A stretch of DNA of 64,000 nt from Streptomyces sp. CB09001 (lineage in GTDB: Bacteria; Actinomycetota; Actinomycetes; Streptomycetales; Streptomycetaceae). The DNA lies in contig NZ_CP026730.1 of NCBI RefSeq assembly GCF_003369795.1, forward strand, positions 372,001 to 436,000, in the 5' to 3' direction. Positions 24,339-31,709 of this stretch are shown piece after piece. The notes beneath the pieces are model-generated. The model did no database searches. It had not been told where the DNA came from and saw only the letters and a program-made list of their open reading frames with translations. Each line of letters starts with the position of its first letter. Position 1 is the first letter of the stretch. The translations under genes were made by a program, and so were the position numbers.

Positions 24339-24373
24339 CCGAGGCAACCACATGGTGGTTCCGTCCGCCTCGG
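24339..24373 (+). terminator. two-tier hairpin after the HAD gene
   Basis: CCGAGGC just after the HAD stop pairs with GCCTCGG, and inside it AACCAC (24346-24351) pairs with GTGGTT (24355-24360). No T-run follows, as is usual in this genus. Confidence 0.5.
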
Positions 24374-24447
24374 ACGATCCCCCGTGTCGCCCGAGACAGA
24401 CGGTAGCCGGAGCGGCCCCGGAGGCCTCTCCGTCTGCGCCGAGTATA

Positions 24448-24468
24448 GTTGGCTGGCAGCCAGTCAAC
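24448..24468. promoter_or_regulatory. TetR autoregulatory operator
   Basis: A 21-bp inverted repeat with arms GTTGGCTGG and CCAGTCAAC (one mismatch). It overlaps the end of a TATAGT -10 candidate (24444-24449) and ends 13 bases before the TetR start at 24482, so a bound dimer would block transcription of its own gene. Confidence 0.7.
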
Positions 24469-24481
24469 GCAGGAGTACAGC

Positions 24482-25183
24482 ATGTCCCCGCGCAGCGCCT
24501 CGGTCAATGAAGAATTGCGGCGGCGCTCGAAGGAGCGTCTCCTGCAGGCAGCCGTGGAGCTGGTGGGCGAGCGCGGGTACGACGCGACCACACTGGGCGA
24601 CATCGCGGACCGGGCGGGCTCCGCACGGGGGCTGGTCTCGTACTACTTCCCCGGAAAGCGCCAGCTGGTGCAGTCCGCCGTGCACCGGTTGATGCACCGC
24701 ACCCTGGAGGAGGCCCTGGAGCGCGAGCCGCGCACCGCCGAGGGGCGTGAGCGGCTGGCGCGGGCCATCGACGCGATCCTGGGGCTCGCCCGGGACCGGC
24801 CGGTGCTCATGCGCCAGCACATGGCGGGCCTGCTCCAGGCGGAGGTGGGCTTCGTGCCCTGCCCGGAGCAGCGGAGGCTGGCGGAGCTGCTGCGGGACAC
24901 GGTGGCCCGGCACGGCTCGCGGGACGTCGACCGCGACTACCCGATGCTGCGCGCGCAGCTCATGGGCGCCGTCTTCGCGGCTCTCGTGCCCGGTGTACCG
25001 ATGCCGGTGCCGGAGCTGCGCGCCGAGTTGTTCGAGCGCTACCGGCTGGACTGGAAGCTGGGTGTCCCGCCGGACGCCGAAGCGCCCGGCGGGACGACGT
25101 GCGACCCGGACCTGTCGCGGTTCTTCGCGACCGGTGTACCCGATCCGCAGGACCGGACGGACCGCGGTCCTCAGTCGAAGTAG
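24482..25183 (+). CDS. TetR-family transcriptional regulator
   Basis: A 233-residue regulator. The TetR helix-turn-helix (about 13-60) reads RLLQAAVELVGERGYDATTLGDIADRAGSARGLVSYYFPGKRQL, followed by a helical ligand domain. ATG at 24482 has AGGAG seven bases upstream; an ATG at 24449 would lie inside the operator and is rejected. It has an obvious self-operator and no close divergent partner, so regulated genes beyond itself are not identified. It converges with the LVIVD-repeat gene, overlapping it by 13 bases. Confidence 0.92.
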   Translation: MSPRSASVNEELRRRSKERLLQAAVELVGERGYDATTLGDIADRAGSARGLVSYYFPGKRQLVQSAVHRLMHRTLEEALEREPRTAEGRERLARAIDAILGLARDRPVLMRQHMAGLLQAEVGFVPCPEQRRLAELLRDTVARHGSRDVDRDYPMLRAQLMGAVFAALVPGVPMPVPELRAELFERYRLDWKLGVPPDAEAPGGTTCDPDLSRFFATGVPDPQDRTDRGPQSK

Positions 25184-26673
25184 TCCGGCTGCGTCTGCGT
25201 GTTGAGCTCCCGCAGATGGACCCGCTTGGCCGGGTCCGTGCGCCGGTCGCTGAGCTTGAGGACGTCGAAGCCCTTGGCGATGTCGTTCGAGTAGATGTAG
25301 CCGTTGTAGTAGTAGGCCGACCAGGAACCGCCGGTGGTCATCGTGTCGGTGGTCAGCGGACCCCGCTCGAAGTAGGCGATCTCCCTGGGCCGCGAGGAGT
25401 CGGTGAACTCCCAGACGGAGATGCCGCCCTGGTACCAGGCCTGGACCATGATGTCCTTGCCCTTGACCGGGATCAGCGAGCCGTTGTGGGCCACGCAGTT
25501 CTCGGTGTCCGCCTGGTGGCGCGGGATCTTGAAGTAGCTGCGGAAGACCAGCTTGCGGTGGTCGCCCCGGCCGACGATGTCGTAGATGCCGTCGGCGCCG
25601 CGGTCCGGGCCGATCTCCGCGTTGCAGGTGGCGGCGCCGCCGCCGCCCAGCTCGTCGGTGAACACCACCTTGTTCGCCTTCTGGTTGAAGGTCGCCGAGT
25701 GCCAGAACGCGAAGTTCACGTTGTCCTGGACGCGGTCGATGACCTTCGGGCGCTCGGGGTCCTTGATGGAGAACAGGATGCCGTCGCCCATGCAGGCGCC
25801 GGCCGCCAGGTCCTCGGAGGGCAGGACGGTGATGTCGTGGCAGCCGGTGGTCTTGGAGACGCCCGGGTTGGTGGGCCCGCCCGGGTTGCCGCCGCCGTCG
25901 GGGCCCTCACCGGGGAAGAGCACGGGGAAGCCCACGAGGGCCGCCCGCTCGGGTGCCTTGCGCGGCACCTTGATCACCGAGATCCCGTCGTGCGGCGGCT
26001 TGCAGTCGGGGTAGGCGGCGTTCGGCGAGTACGAGGAGACGTAGATGTAGACGTCCCTGCGCTCGGGCACCAGCGTGTGGGTGTGCGAGCCGCAGGCGGT
26101 CTCGACGGCGGCGACGTACTTCGGGTTCCGCTTGTCGCTGATGTCGAAGACCTTCATGCCCTCCCAGGAGGACTTCTCGGTCGCGGGCTGCGTGGTGCTG
26201 TTGCAACTGCTGTCGCTGCGCGAGGAGTCGGTCGACAGGAACAGCAGGTCACCGGAGACGGAGATGTCGTTCTGCGAGCCGGGACACAGCACCTGGGCGA
26301 CGGTCCTCGGCTTCTTCGGGTTCTTGATGTCGAAGATGCGGAAGCCGTCGTAGTTCCCGGCGAAGGCGTACCGGCCCTGGAAGGCCAGGTCCGAGTTGGT
26401 GCCGGGCAGTGCGTCCTTGGGGATGTTGGTCAGGTGCTCGATGTTGTCCGAGTGGACGATCTCGTCCTGGCCGGGTATGTCGCCGCTCTCGATGGCGTCG
26501 CGCACCTCGGCGCGCGCGCTCTTGGACACCTCCTTCGACGTGGCCGGGCTGTCCCCGGGGTCGGGGGTCGCCACGGCCGGGCCGGCGGTGAGCAGCGCGG
26601 ACAGGAGTCCGGCGGCGGCAGCCGCGACTCCCAGGCGTCTGCGCCGCGTTCGCGGGTCGTTCAACAGGGTCAC
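25171..26673 (-). CDS. exported LVIVD-repeat beta-propeller protein
   Basis: A 500-residue secreted protein. The signal peptide starts RTRRRRLGVAAAAAGLLSALLTAGPAVA, twin-arginine-like and cleaved after AVA. The mature chain contains several LVIVD-type blades with the FDI(K/S)-(N/D)-(P)-(K/R)-x-P pattern: FRIFDIKNPKKPRTVAQV, MKVFDISDKRNPKYVAAV, ILFSIKDPERPKVIDRV and ISVWEFTDSSRPREIAYF. It has His-rich loops (CGSHTHTLV, GCHDITV, FWHSATF, CVAHNGS) that would suit metal binding on a propeller face. GTG at 26673 has GGGAGGAA upstream. It is divergent from a DUF305 lipoprotein gene, a pairing suggesting joint extracellular function. No enzymatic role is established for the family. Confidence 0.85.
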   Translation of the reverse strand: MTLLNDPRTRRRRLGVAAAAAGLLSALLTAGPAVATPDPGDSPATSKEVSKSARAEVRDAIESGDIPGQDEIVHSDNIEHLTNIPKDALPGTNSDLAFQGRYAFAGNYDGFRIFDIKNPKKPRTVAQVLCPGSQNDISVSGDLLFLSTDSSRSDSSCNSTTQPATEKSSWEGMKVFDISDKRNPKYVAAVETACGSHTHTLVPERRDVYIYVSSYSPNAAYPDCKPPHDGISVIKVPRKAPERAALVGFPVLFPGEGPDGGGNPGGPTNPGVSKTTGCHDITVLPSEDLAAGACMGDGILFSIKDPERPKVIDRVQDNVNFAFWHSATFNQKANKVVFTDELGGGGAATCNAEIGPDRGADGIYDIVGRGDHRKLVFRSYFKIPRHQADTENCVAHNGSLIPVKGKDIMVQAWYQGGISVWEFTDSSRPREIAYFERGPLTTDTMTTGGSWSAYYYNGYIYSNDIAKGFDVLKLSDRRTDPAKRVHLRELNTQTQPDYFD

Positions 26674-26882
26674 TGTTTCCTCCCAACGTCCGTTCCCGTC
26701 GGAACGGTTCACGCATCCCGCAGTATCGTCTTCGCCATGCACATACCAACAGGGGGCAACAAACTCGCAATGAAGTTTTTTGATCAGTGACGCGCGGAAG
26801 CGTGCTAGGACGGTCATCGCACCCACAAGGTGCTCCCGCCTCCCTCCACCCAGAGGGGCACCCGCAGCCACAGGAGGTCGTT
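26674..26882. promoter_or_regulatory. divergent promoter region of the LVIVD and DUF305 genes
   Basis: A 209-base gap with an AT-rich core around 26745-26790, including a run of six T at about 26775-26780, strikingly different from flanking GC content. A GATACT sequence on the minus strand near 26728 may be a -10 box for the LVIVD gene. No clear palindrome was found. Confidence 0.4.
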
Positions 26883-27539
26883 GTGTCCTTTCGCCCCGCG
26901 ATGTCCCGCGCGTCACTCGTCACGGCCTCGCTGACCGCACTGGCCGTGCTCGGGCTGGGGGCCTGCGACTCGGGATCGGACACCGGTCCGGCTGCCGCCG
27001 CCGGGCCCTCGGTGATCGCGCCGGGCAAGCCGGGCGAGGGCAACCGGACCCTGTCCGCCGAGGACGCCGAGAAGCAGCGCGCCGACGACGACTCCCCCAA
27101 CTCGGCGGACGTCTCCTATGCGCGGATGATGATCCAGCACCACGCCCAGGCGCTGAAGATGACCGAACTGGCGCCGGAACAGGCCGAGTCCGGCCAGGTC
27201 AAGAAGCTGGCAGAACGGATCTCGGCCGCGCAGGGACCGGAGATCAAGGCGATGGAGGGCTGGCTCGAGACGCACGGCGAGAAGGTGACGGGCGGCGGTC
27301 ACGAGCACGCCACGATGCCGGGCATGGCGACCGAGCCACAGCTGAAGAAACTCCGCGCGGCCGAGGGCAAGGCCTTCGACCGGCTCTTCCTCACTCTGAT
27401 GATCACTCACCACGAGGGGGCGATCAGCATGGCCACGGACGTCAAGTCCGGGGGCAACAACGTGCTGATCGAGGAGATGGCGGACGACGTGGTCGCCCAG
27501 CAGACGAGCGAGATCTCACGCATGCGCGCGATGCTGTGA
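26883..27539 (+). CDS. DUF305 lipoprotein
   Basis: A 218-residue exported protein. The signal is a lipoprotein type: hydrophobic SLVTASLTALAVLG then lipobox LGAC with Cys28. The mature protein is a four-helix, ferritin-like DUF305 unit with two histidine/methionine-rich helices: YARMMIQHHAQALKMTELA and LMITHHEGAISMATDV. The paired HH...M motifs are typical of the family and suggest copper or other metal binding at the cell surface. GTG at 26883 lies five bases after AGGAGGT. Divergent from the LVIVD-repeat gene. Confidence 0.9.
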   Translation: MSFRPAMSRASLVTASLTALAVLGLGACDSGSDTGPAAAAGPSVIAPGKPGEGNRTLSAEDAEKQRADDDSPNSADVSYARMMIQHHAQALKMTELAPEQAESGQVKKLAERISAAQGPEIKAMEGWLETHGEKVTGGGHEHATMPGMATEPQLKKLRAAEGKAFDRLFLTLMITHHEGAISMATDVKSGGNNVLIEEMADDVVAQQTSEISRMRAML

Positions 27540-27581
27540 CGACGCGGAGGTCCGGTGCCGGGGCGCGCCCGCCGGCGTGTC

Positions 27582-28037
27582 TCAGCGGCGCGCGCGACGG
27601 GGCGCCAGGAACCCCTCGTCGCGCGCCTGGCCGATCAGCCTGAGCGACCTGCGCCTGCTGTGCCCGGTCGCGCGCATCACCGCGAGGACCGGATCACCGC
27701 CCTCCGCCCGGGCCGTCCGGTACTCCTGGGCGACCAGCCTGCGCCCCTCCCGCCCGCGCGGCCACGCGGCCCGTGCCCGCCGCGACGCGGCCGGCGCCCC
27801 GAGGGCGGGGGCCGCGACGCAGGCCTCGAAGAGCGGACTCTCCAGCCACTCGGCCAGTACGGCCAGGTCGTCGAGGGACAGCGGCGGCCGGGCCCGTACG
27901 TCCTCGACCCGCACGTCCGCACCGGACAGCACGGCGAGCGCGTCCACCCGGGCGCCGTCGGCGAAGGTCAGCCGGACGTCGAACCAGGAGGTCGTGGTGG
28001 AGCCCTCGCTCACCACCCAGGCGTGCCGCACGGACAT
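27582..28037 (-). CDS. DUF6214-family protein
   Basis: A 151-residue protein of a Streptomyces-specific family of unknown function. The N-terminal half is a compact beta-rich region: WVVSEGSTTTSWFDVRLTFADGARVDALAVLSGADVRVEDVRARPPLSLDDLAVLAEWLESPLFEAC. The C-terminal half is very basic and arginine-rich with a helix-turn-helix-like stretch, RLVAQEYRTARAEGGDPVLAVMRATGHSRRRSLRLIGQARDEGFLAPRR, similar to the AAEHYRxA...GRSRRKALRLIAxARD elements of small nucleic-acid-associated proteins. The start is uncertain: ATG at 28037 is preferred, GTG at 28103 adds 22 residues. It may bind DNA; this is inference. Confidence 0.75.
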   Translation of the reverse strand: MSVRHAWVVSEGSTTTSWFDVRLTFADGARVDALAVLSGADVRVEDVRARPPLSLDDLAVLAEWLESPLFEACVAAPALGAPAASRRARAAWPRGREGRRLVAQEYRTARAEGGDPVLAVMRATGHSRRRSLRLIGQARDEGFLAPRRARR

Positions 28038-28192
28038 CTCACCGTCGTCCGGACAGCGGTCGGAAAGCTGAAGAGAACGATCAACGAAGGACGCTTCGAG
28101 CACATACGCAACGTAACCGAATGATCACATTCCATACGAACGGAACACGCTTCGTTCACCGAGTGCGGCACCCTGTCAGCGCAGCGGACCGG

Positions 28193-28259
28193 GACACGGC
28201 CGGCCGGGCGGGACGGCCCCGCGCCGAGACACGGCCGGCCGGGCGGGACGGCCCCGCGC
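28193..28259. repeat. 32-bp perfect direct repeat downstream of the ArsR gene
   Basis: Two identical 32-base copies at 28193-28224 and 28228-28259, each beginning GACACGGCCGGCCGGGCGGG, separated by three bases. They lie between the DUF6214 gene and the stop of the ArsR gene. Each unit contains the palindromic GGCCGGCC core and so could also form terminator hairpins. Confidence 0.9.
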
Positions 28260-28263
28260 GGCG

Positions 28264-28626
28264 TCAGCCGCTCGCCACGACGGCGGCCTGGCGGGCGGCC
28301 GCGGCCAGCAGGGCGTCGAGCAGCCCGGGAAAGAGGCTGTCCAGGTCGTCCCTGCGCAGGCCGTTCATCTTGGCCGTCCCCCGGTAGGTCTGCCGGATCA
28401 CCCCGCTCTCGCGCAGCACCCGGAAGTGGTACGTGGTGGTGGACTTGGTGACCGGCAGGTCGAAGTGCGAGCAGGAGAAGAGTGCGCCGCTGTCGGCGGC
28501 GAGGTCCCGCACGATCCGCAGCCGCACCGGGTCGGCGAGCGCGTGCAGCACTCCCTCCAGCCGGATCTCCCCGCGCGTCGGGTGCGGCAGCTCGCGGGTG
28601 CCGGCGGCAGTGGCGGCGGCGGTCAC
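28264..28626 (-). CDS. ArsR/helix-turn-helix-family regulator
   Basis: A 120-residue winged-helix repressor: GVLHALADPVRLRIVRDLAADSGALFSCSHFDLPVTKSTTTYHFRVLRESGVIRQTYRGTAKMNGLRRDDL. It shows the ArsR core with the ADPVRLRIVRDL first helix and the STTTYHFRVLRESG recognition helix. No CxC metal motif is present; a single cysteine (FSCSHF) may make it redox-sensitive. GTG at 28626 follows CTGGAG. It is divergent from the old yellow enzyme gene across 140 bases with a CGTAGT/ACTACG inverted repeat. This arrangement is frequent for reactive-electrophile or redox-responsive enoate reductases. Confidence 0.9.
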   Translation of the reverse strand: MTAAATAAGTRELPHPTRGEIRLEGVLHALADPVRLRIVRDLAADSGALFSCSHFDLPVTKSTTTYHFRVLRESGVIRQTYRGTAKMNGLRRDDLDSLFPGLLDALLAAAARQAAVVASG

Positions 28627-28688
28627 GGCGACTCCAGTTCGTCGGGGGCCCACCGGTCAGGAGGGGTTCCCCATTGTACGAAGGACGC

Positions 28689-28714
28689 CGTAGTTTGACA
28701 CTCGACGTACTACG
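28689..28714. promoter_or_regulatory. promoter and inverted repeat between ArsR and OYE genes
   Basis: CGTAGT (28689-28694) and ACTACG (28709-28714) are perfect 6-base arms flanking a consensus TTGACA (28695-28700) that would serve as -35 for the plus-strand oxidoreductase. A regulator bound to the repeat would cover the promoter. A further CGTAC repeat follows at about 28723. Confidence 0.65.
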
Positions 28715-28766
28715 AGAGTTACCGTACGAGCCGCCCCGACCCGCCGCGACCCAGGAGCAGCCCGCC

Positions 28767-29846
28767 ATGAGCGCCCTCTTCGAGCCCTTCCGGCTCCGTG
28801 ACACCACGATCCCGAACCGGATCTGGATGCCGCCGATGTGCCAGTACTCCGCGGCGCCGGAAGGCCCGTCGGCGGGCGTGCCCGGTGACTGGCACTTCGC
28901 GCACTACGGCGCCCGCGCGGCGGGAGGCACCGGCCTGATCGTCGTGGAGGCCACCGGCGTGTCGCCCGAGGGCCGCATCTCCCCGCAGGACCTCGGACTG
29001 TGGAACGACACCCAGGTCGAGGCGTTCCGCCGGATCACGGGCTTCCTGCGCTCACAGGGCACGGTTCCGGCGGTCCAGCTGGCCCACGCGGGCCGCAAGG
29101 CGTCGACCGCGCAGCCCTGGAAGGGCGGGGCACCGGTGGGGGCGGACGCGTACGGCTGGCAGCCGGTGGCCCCGAGCGCGCTCGCGTTCGACGAACGGCA
29201 CCCGGTACCGACCGAGCTGACGGCCCCGCAGATCCAGGAAGTCGTCGGCCGGTTCGCGGACGCCGCACGCCGGGCGCTGGCCGCCGGTTTCGAGATCGCC
29301 GAGATCCACGGCGCCCACGGCTACCTGATCCACGAGTTCCTGTCGCCGTACTCCAACCGCCGCACCGACGCCTACGGCGGCTCGTACGAGAACCGCACCC
29401 GGTTCGCCCTGGAGGTCGTGGACGCGGTACGGGAAGTCTGGCCCGACGACAAGCCGCTGTTCTTCCGCGTCTCGGCGACCGACTGGCTGGAGGAGGACGG
29501 CTGGACGCCGGAGGACACCGTCCGCTTCGCCCGGGACCTCGAGGCACACGGCGTCGACCTGCTCGACGTGTCCACCGGCGGCAACGTCCCGCGCGTCCGG
29601 ATCCCGACCGGGCCCGGCTACCAGGTCCCGTTCGCCGCGCGCGTGAAGGCCGGGTCCACGCTGCCGGTCGCCGCCGTCGGTCTGATCACCGAGGCCGAGC
29701 AGGCCGAGAAGATCCTGGCCAACGGCGAGGCCGACGCGGTGCTGCTGGGCCGCGAGCTGCTGCGCAATCCTTCCTGGGCCCAGCATGCCGCGCGAGAGCT
29801 GGGCGTGGACGCCCGGATGCCGGACCAGTACGGCTGGGGCATGTAA
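28767..29846 (+). CDS. old yellow enzyme-type NADH:flavin oxidoreductase (YqjM-like)
   Basis: A 359-residue FMN-dependent ene-reductase TIM barrel that reduces activated C=C bonds with NAD(P)H. The N-terminus LFEPFRLRDTTIPNRIWMPPMCQYSA carries the cysteine of thermophilic-like (YqjM) OYEs. FMN/substrate histidine pair is in EIHGAHGYLIHEFLSPYSNRRTDAYGGSYENRTRF, and the phosphate-binding end reads ADAVLLGRELLRNPSW. Length is standard. AGGAGCAG precedes the ATG at 28767. Its divergent ArsR-type neighbour is the likely regulator. Confidence 0.95.
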   Translation: MSALFEPFRLRDTTIPNRIWMPPMCQYSAAPEGPSAGVPGDWHFAHYGARAAGGTGLIVVEATGVSPEGRISPQDLGLWNDTQVEAFRRITGFLRSQGTVPAVQLAHAGRKASTAQPWKGGAPVGADAYGWQPVAPSALAFDERHPVPTELTAPQIQEVVGRFADAARRALAAGFEIAEIHGAHGYLIHEFLSPYSNRRTDAYGGSYENRTRFALEVVDAVREVWPDDKPLFFRVSATDWLEEDGWTPEDTVRFARDLEAHGVDLLDVSTGGNVPRVRIPTGPGYQVPFAARVKAGSTLPVAAVGLITEAEQAEKILANGEADAVLLGRELLRNPSWAQHAARELGVDARMPDQYGWGM

Positions 29847-29868
29847 GGCGGACCGCCGTCCGAGGCGT

Positions 29869-29897
29869 TGACTAGAAAGCGCTTACCCTCTACGGTC
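29869..29897 (+). promoter_or_regulatory. pectate lyase promoter with internal palindrome
   Basis: TTGACT (29869-29874), a 17-base spacer and TACGGT (29892-29897) form a good promoter pair. The spacer contains AAGCGCTT (29878-29885), a perfect 8-bp palindrome in the longer GAAAGCGCTTAC, suggestive of a LacI-type operator that would block polymerase. Transcription would start about 140 bases before the gene. Confidence 0.65.
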
Positions 29898-30043
29898 CGT
29901 TCATCAGCATGACCGTCGCGAACGCTGCGGCTCCACGCTTCCCCACAAGTGCGGCCGCGCGTTCGCGATCTCAGTCAGGTTGACGCACGACGTTCACGTA
30001 CATGTTCCGTTCCACCCCCACTCCCTACGGAAGGGACCAGAAC

Positions 30044-30850
30044 ATGACCCCTGTGACACGACCGCGCGCGCGGCGCGCGGTGACCGGCGCGCTGGGCGCA
30101 CTGGGCTCGCTCGGGCCGGTTGGCATGCTCATGACTTCCGCGGCCCCCTCCGCACAGGCCGCCACCTGGCCGACCCCCAACGGCAGCGAGGGCGTCTCCT
30201 CCACCATCCCGGTCTCCGGCACCAAGGACTACGGGATGAAGCGCCTGTACGGCACCGGCGACCTGGGCTCCGACGGCCAGGACGAGGACCAGGGCCCGAT
30301 CCTCGAACTGGCCCCCGGCGCCGTCCTCAAAAACGTGATCATCGGCGCGCCGGCCGCGGACGGCGTGCACTGCAAGGGCAGTTGCACGCTGCAGAACGTC
30401 TGGTGGGAGGACGTCGGCGAGGACGCGGCGACCTTCCGCGGCTCCTCGTCGTCGAACGTCTACACGGTCTCCGGCGGCGGCGCCAAGGAGGCCGGCGACA
30501 AGGTGTTCCAGTTCAACGGCGCCGGCACACTGAACGTCTCGGGCTTCGCCGTCAAGAACTTCGGCACCTTCGTCCGGTCCTGCGGAAACTGCTCGACGCA
30601 GTACAAGCGGACCATCAACCTCAGCAACATCGAGGTGAGCTGGAAGGGCGGCCGGATCGCCGGGATCAACACCAACTACGGCGACAGCGCGACCCTGCGC
30701 GGCATCACGATCGTCGGGGACGGCAGCAAGAAGATCGTCCCGTGCCAGAAGTACATCGGCAACGACGACGGCGACGAGCCGGACTCGAACGGCTCCGGCG
30801 CCGACGGCACGTACTGCAGGTACTCCTCGTCCGACATCACCTACAAGTGA
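30044..30850 (+). CDS. secreted pectate lyase, polysaccharide lyase family 3
   Basis: A 268-residue extracellular enzyme that cleaves polygalacturonate by beta-elimination. Signal peptide: arginine-rich RPRARRAVTGALGALGSLGPVG, then SAAPSAQA cleavage near residue 38. The mature beta-helix has PL3 hallmarks: GAVLKNVIIGAPAADGVHCKGSCTLQNVWWEDVGEDAATFRG, GGGAKEAGDKVFQFNGAGTLNVSGFAVKNFGTFVRSCGNC and a C-terminal CRYSSSDITYK. Paired cysteines suggest disulfides. ATG at 30044 follows GGAAGGGACC; an in-frame ATG at 30002 would precede a non-signal stretch. It is monocistronic with its own promoter. Confidence 0.93.
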   Translation: MTPVTRPRARRAVTGALGALGSLGPVGMLMTSAAPSAQAATWPTPNGSEGVSSTIPVSGTKDYGMKRLYGTGDLGSDGQDEDQGPILELAPGAVLKNVIIGAPAADGVHCKGSCTLQNVWWEDVGEDAATFRGSSSSNVYTVSGGGAKEAGDKVFQFNGAGTLNVSGFAVKNFGTFVRSCGNCSTQYKRTINLSNIEVSWKGGRIAGINTNYGDSATLRGITIVGDGSKKIVPCQKYIGNDDGDEPDSNGSGADGTYCRYSSSDITYK

Positions 30851-30854
30851 CGCG

Positions 30855-31607
30855 TCAGGTCCGGGTGCCGTGCGCCCGGACCTGTCCGGACTGCTCCCGC
30901 TGGTAGCGCGCGTAGGCGTCCCGCAGGGCCGTCCCCGGCCAGTCGGGCGGGAGCAGTTCCGCGGGCAGCACCGGGTCGGCGAGCAGGTGGCGCACGACGG
31001 CCGCGAAGGCGGTGAGCCGGCCGGCCGGGCGCCGGGCTCGGTCGACCTGGGCGAGCAGCACCCGTGCCGTGTCCGCCCAGGCGTCCAACGGCCACAGACG
31101 CGCGGCCAGTTCGCGGGCGGGAGCCTCGGGGCGTGAGACGAGCCGCTCGGCCACCCGGTCCAGAGCCGCGGGCAGCGGGCGGTCCAGGTTGGCGGGGCGC
31201 AGCCAGACGCCCTCGCGGAGTTCGGCCAGGCGCAGGGCGGTCAGCCCGGTCCGCAGCTCGGCACGGGCGGCGGGACCGCGCCCGGTCGCGGTGACCACGA
31301 GCACCTCCCAGTCGCCCTTCCACGCGCGCGTGTGCGGACGCATCGCCTCGTCCTGGCGCCGCTGGCGCTCCAGCAGCCGCTCGCTGAGCCGGTAGCCGTT
31401 GTGCGTGCGGCACAGGTCCCCGGCGGCGGCCATCCGGCTCAGCGCCGCGCGCGCGGTGGAGGCGCCGACGTCGAACCCCGCCACGAGCCGCACCAGGTCC
31501 CGCGCCGGCAGCTCCGGCGGGTGGGTGCCGAGCAGCAGGCTCAGGACCACCGACCGCGCGGACAGCGGACGCAGGGCGGGCCCGTCGGCGGCCTCGGAAC
31601 CGGTCAT
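30855..31607 (-). CDS. PaaX-family transcriptional regulator
   Basis: A 250-residue regulator related to PaaX, the phenylacetyl-CoA-responsive repressor. An N-terminal winged helix (LSARSVVLSLLLGTHPPELPARDLVRLVAGFDVGASTARAALSRMAAAGDLCRTHNGYRLS) is followed by DEAMRPHTRAWKGDWEVLVV and a central ferredoxin-like domain, then the C-terminal PaaX domain ending WPGTALRDAYARYQRE. The start is uncertain: ATG at 31607 is chosen because ATG at 31661 would place a 17-bp palindrome inside the coding region. It is divergent from aidB and likely regulates it. Confidence 0.85.
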   Translation of the reverse strand: MTGSEAADGPALRPLSARSVVLSLLLGTHPPELPARDLVRLVAGFDVGASTARAALSRMAAAGDLCRTHNGYRLSERLLERQRRQDEAMRPHTRAWKGDWEVLVVTATGRGPAARAELRTGLTALRLAELREGVWLRPANLDRPLPAALDRVAERLVSRPEAPARELAARLWPLDAWADTARVLLAQVDRARRPAGRLTAFAAVVRHLLADPVLPAELLPPDWPGTALRDAYARYQREQSGQVRAHGTRT

Positions 31608-31638
31608 CCGCGCGCGGGGGTGTCGTTCGTCCACATGG

Positions 31639-31655
31639 GCACGTACTGTACGTGC
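31639..31655. promoter_or_regulatory. GCACGTA-N3-TACGTGC palindrome between PaaX and aidB
   Basis: Seven-base perfect arms around CTG, located between the two divergent genes. Best candidate for the PaaX-family protein's operator. Confidence 0.6.
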
Positions 31656-31662
31656 GCCCATC

Positions 31663-31702
31663 GTGTTGCACTATTGCTGCGCTCGTAGGAATGCTGCAAC
31701 AC
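31663..31702. promoter_or_regulatory. wide inverted repeat GTGTTGCA ... TGCAACAC upstream of aidB
   Basis: Eight-base perfect arms at 31663-31670 and 31695-31702, separated by 24 bases, so arm centres are 32 bases (about three helical turns) apart on one face of the helix. It ends seven bases before the aidB start. Confidence 0.55.
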
Positions 31703-31709
31703 TCGAGGC

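Noticed and set aside
25099..26790. Long plus-strand open frame opposite the LVIVD-repeat gene
   Set aside because: Composition is Gly/Arg/Asp/Val shadow sequence with no domain; the minus strand has a signal peptide and repeat blades.
28193..28259. Mobile-element end repeats
   Set aside because: No transposase or inverted terminal repeats nearby; both copies are direct and three bases apart.
31607..31661. ATG at 31661 as the PaaX start
   Set aside because: It would put the 17-bp palindrome inside the coding sequence and adds non-family residues. Still possible, because no candidate start has a good ribosome binding site.
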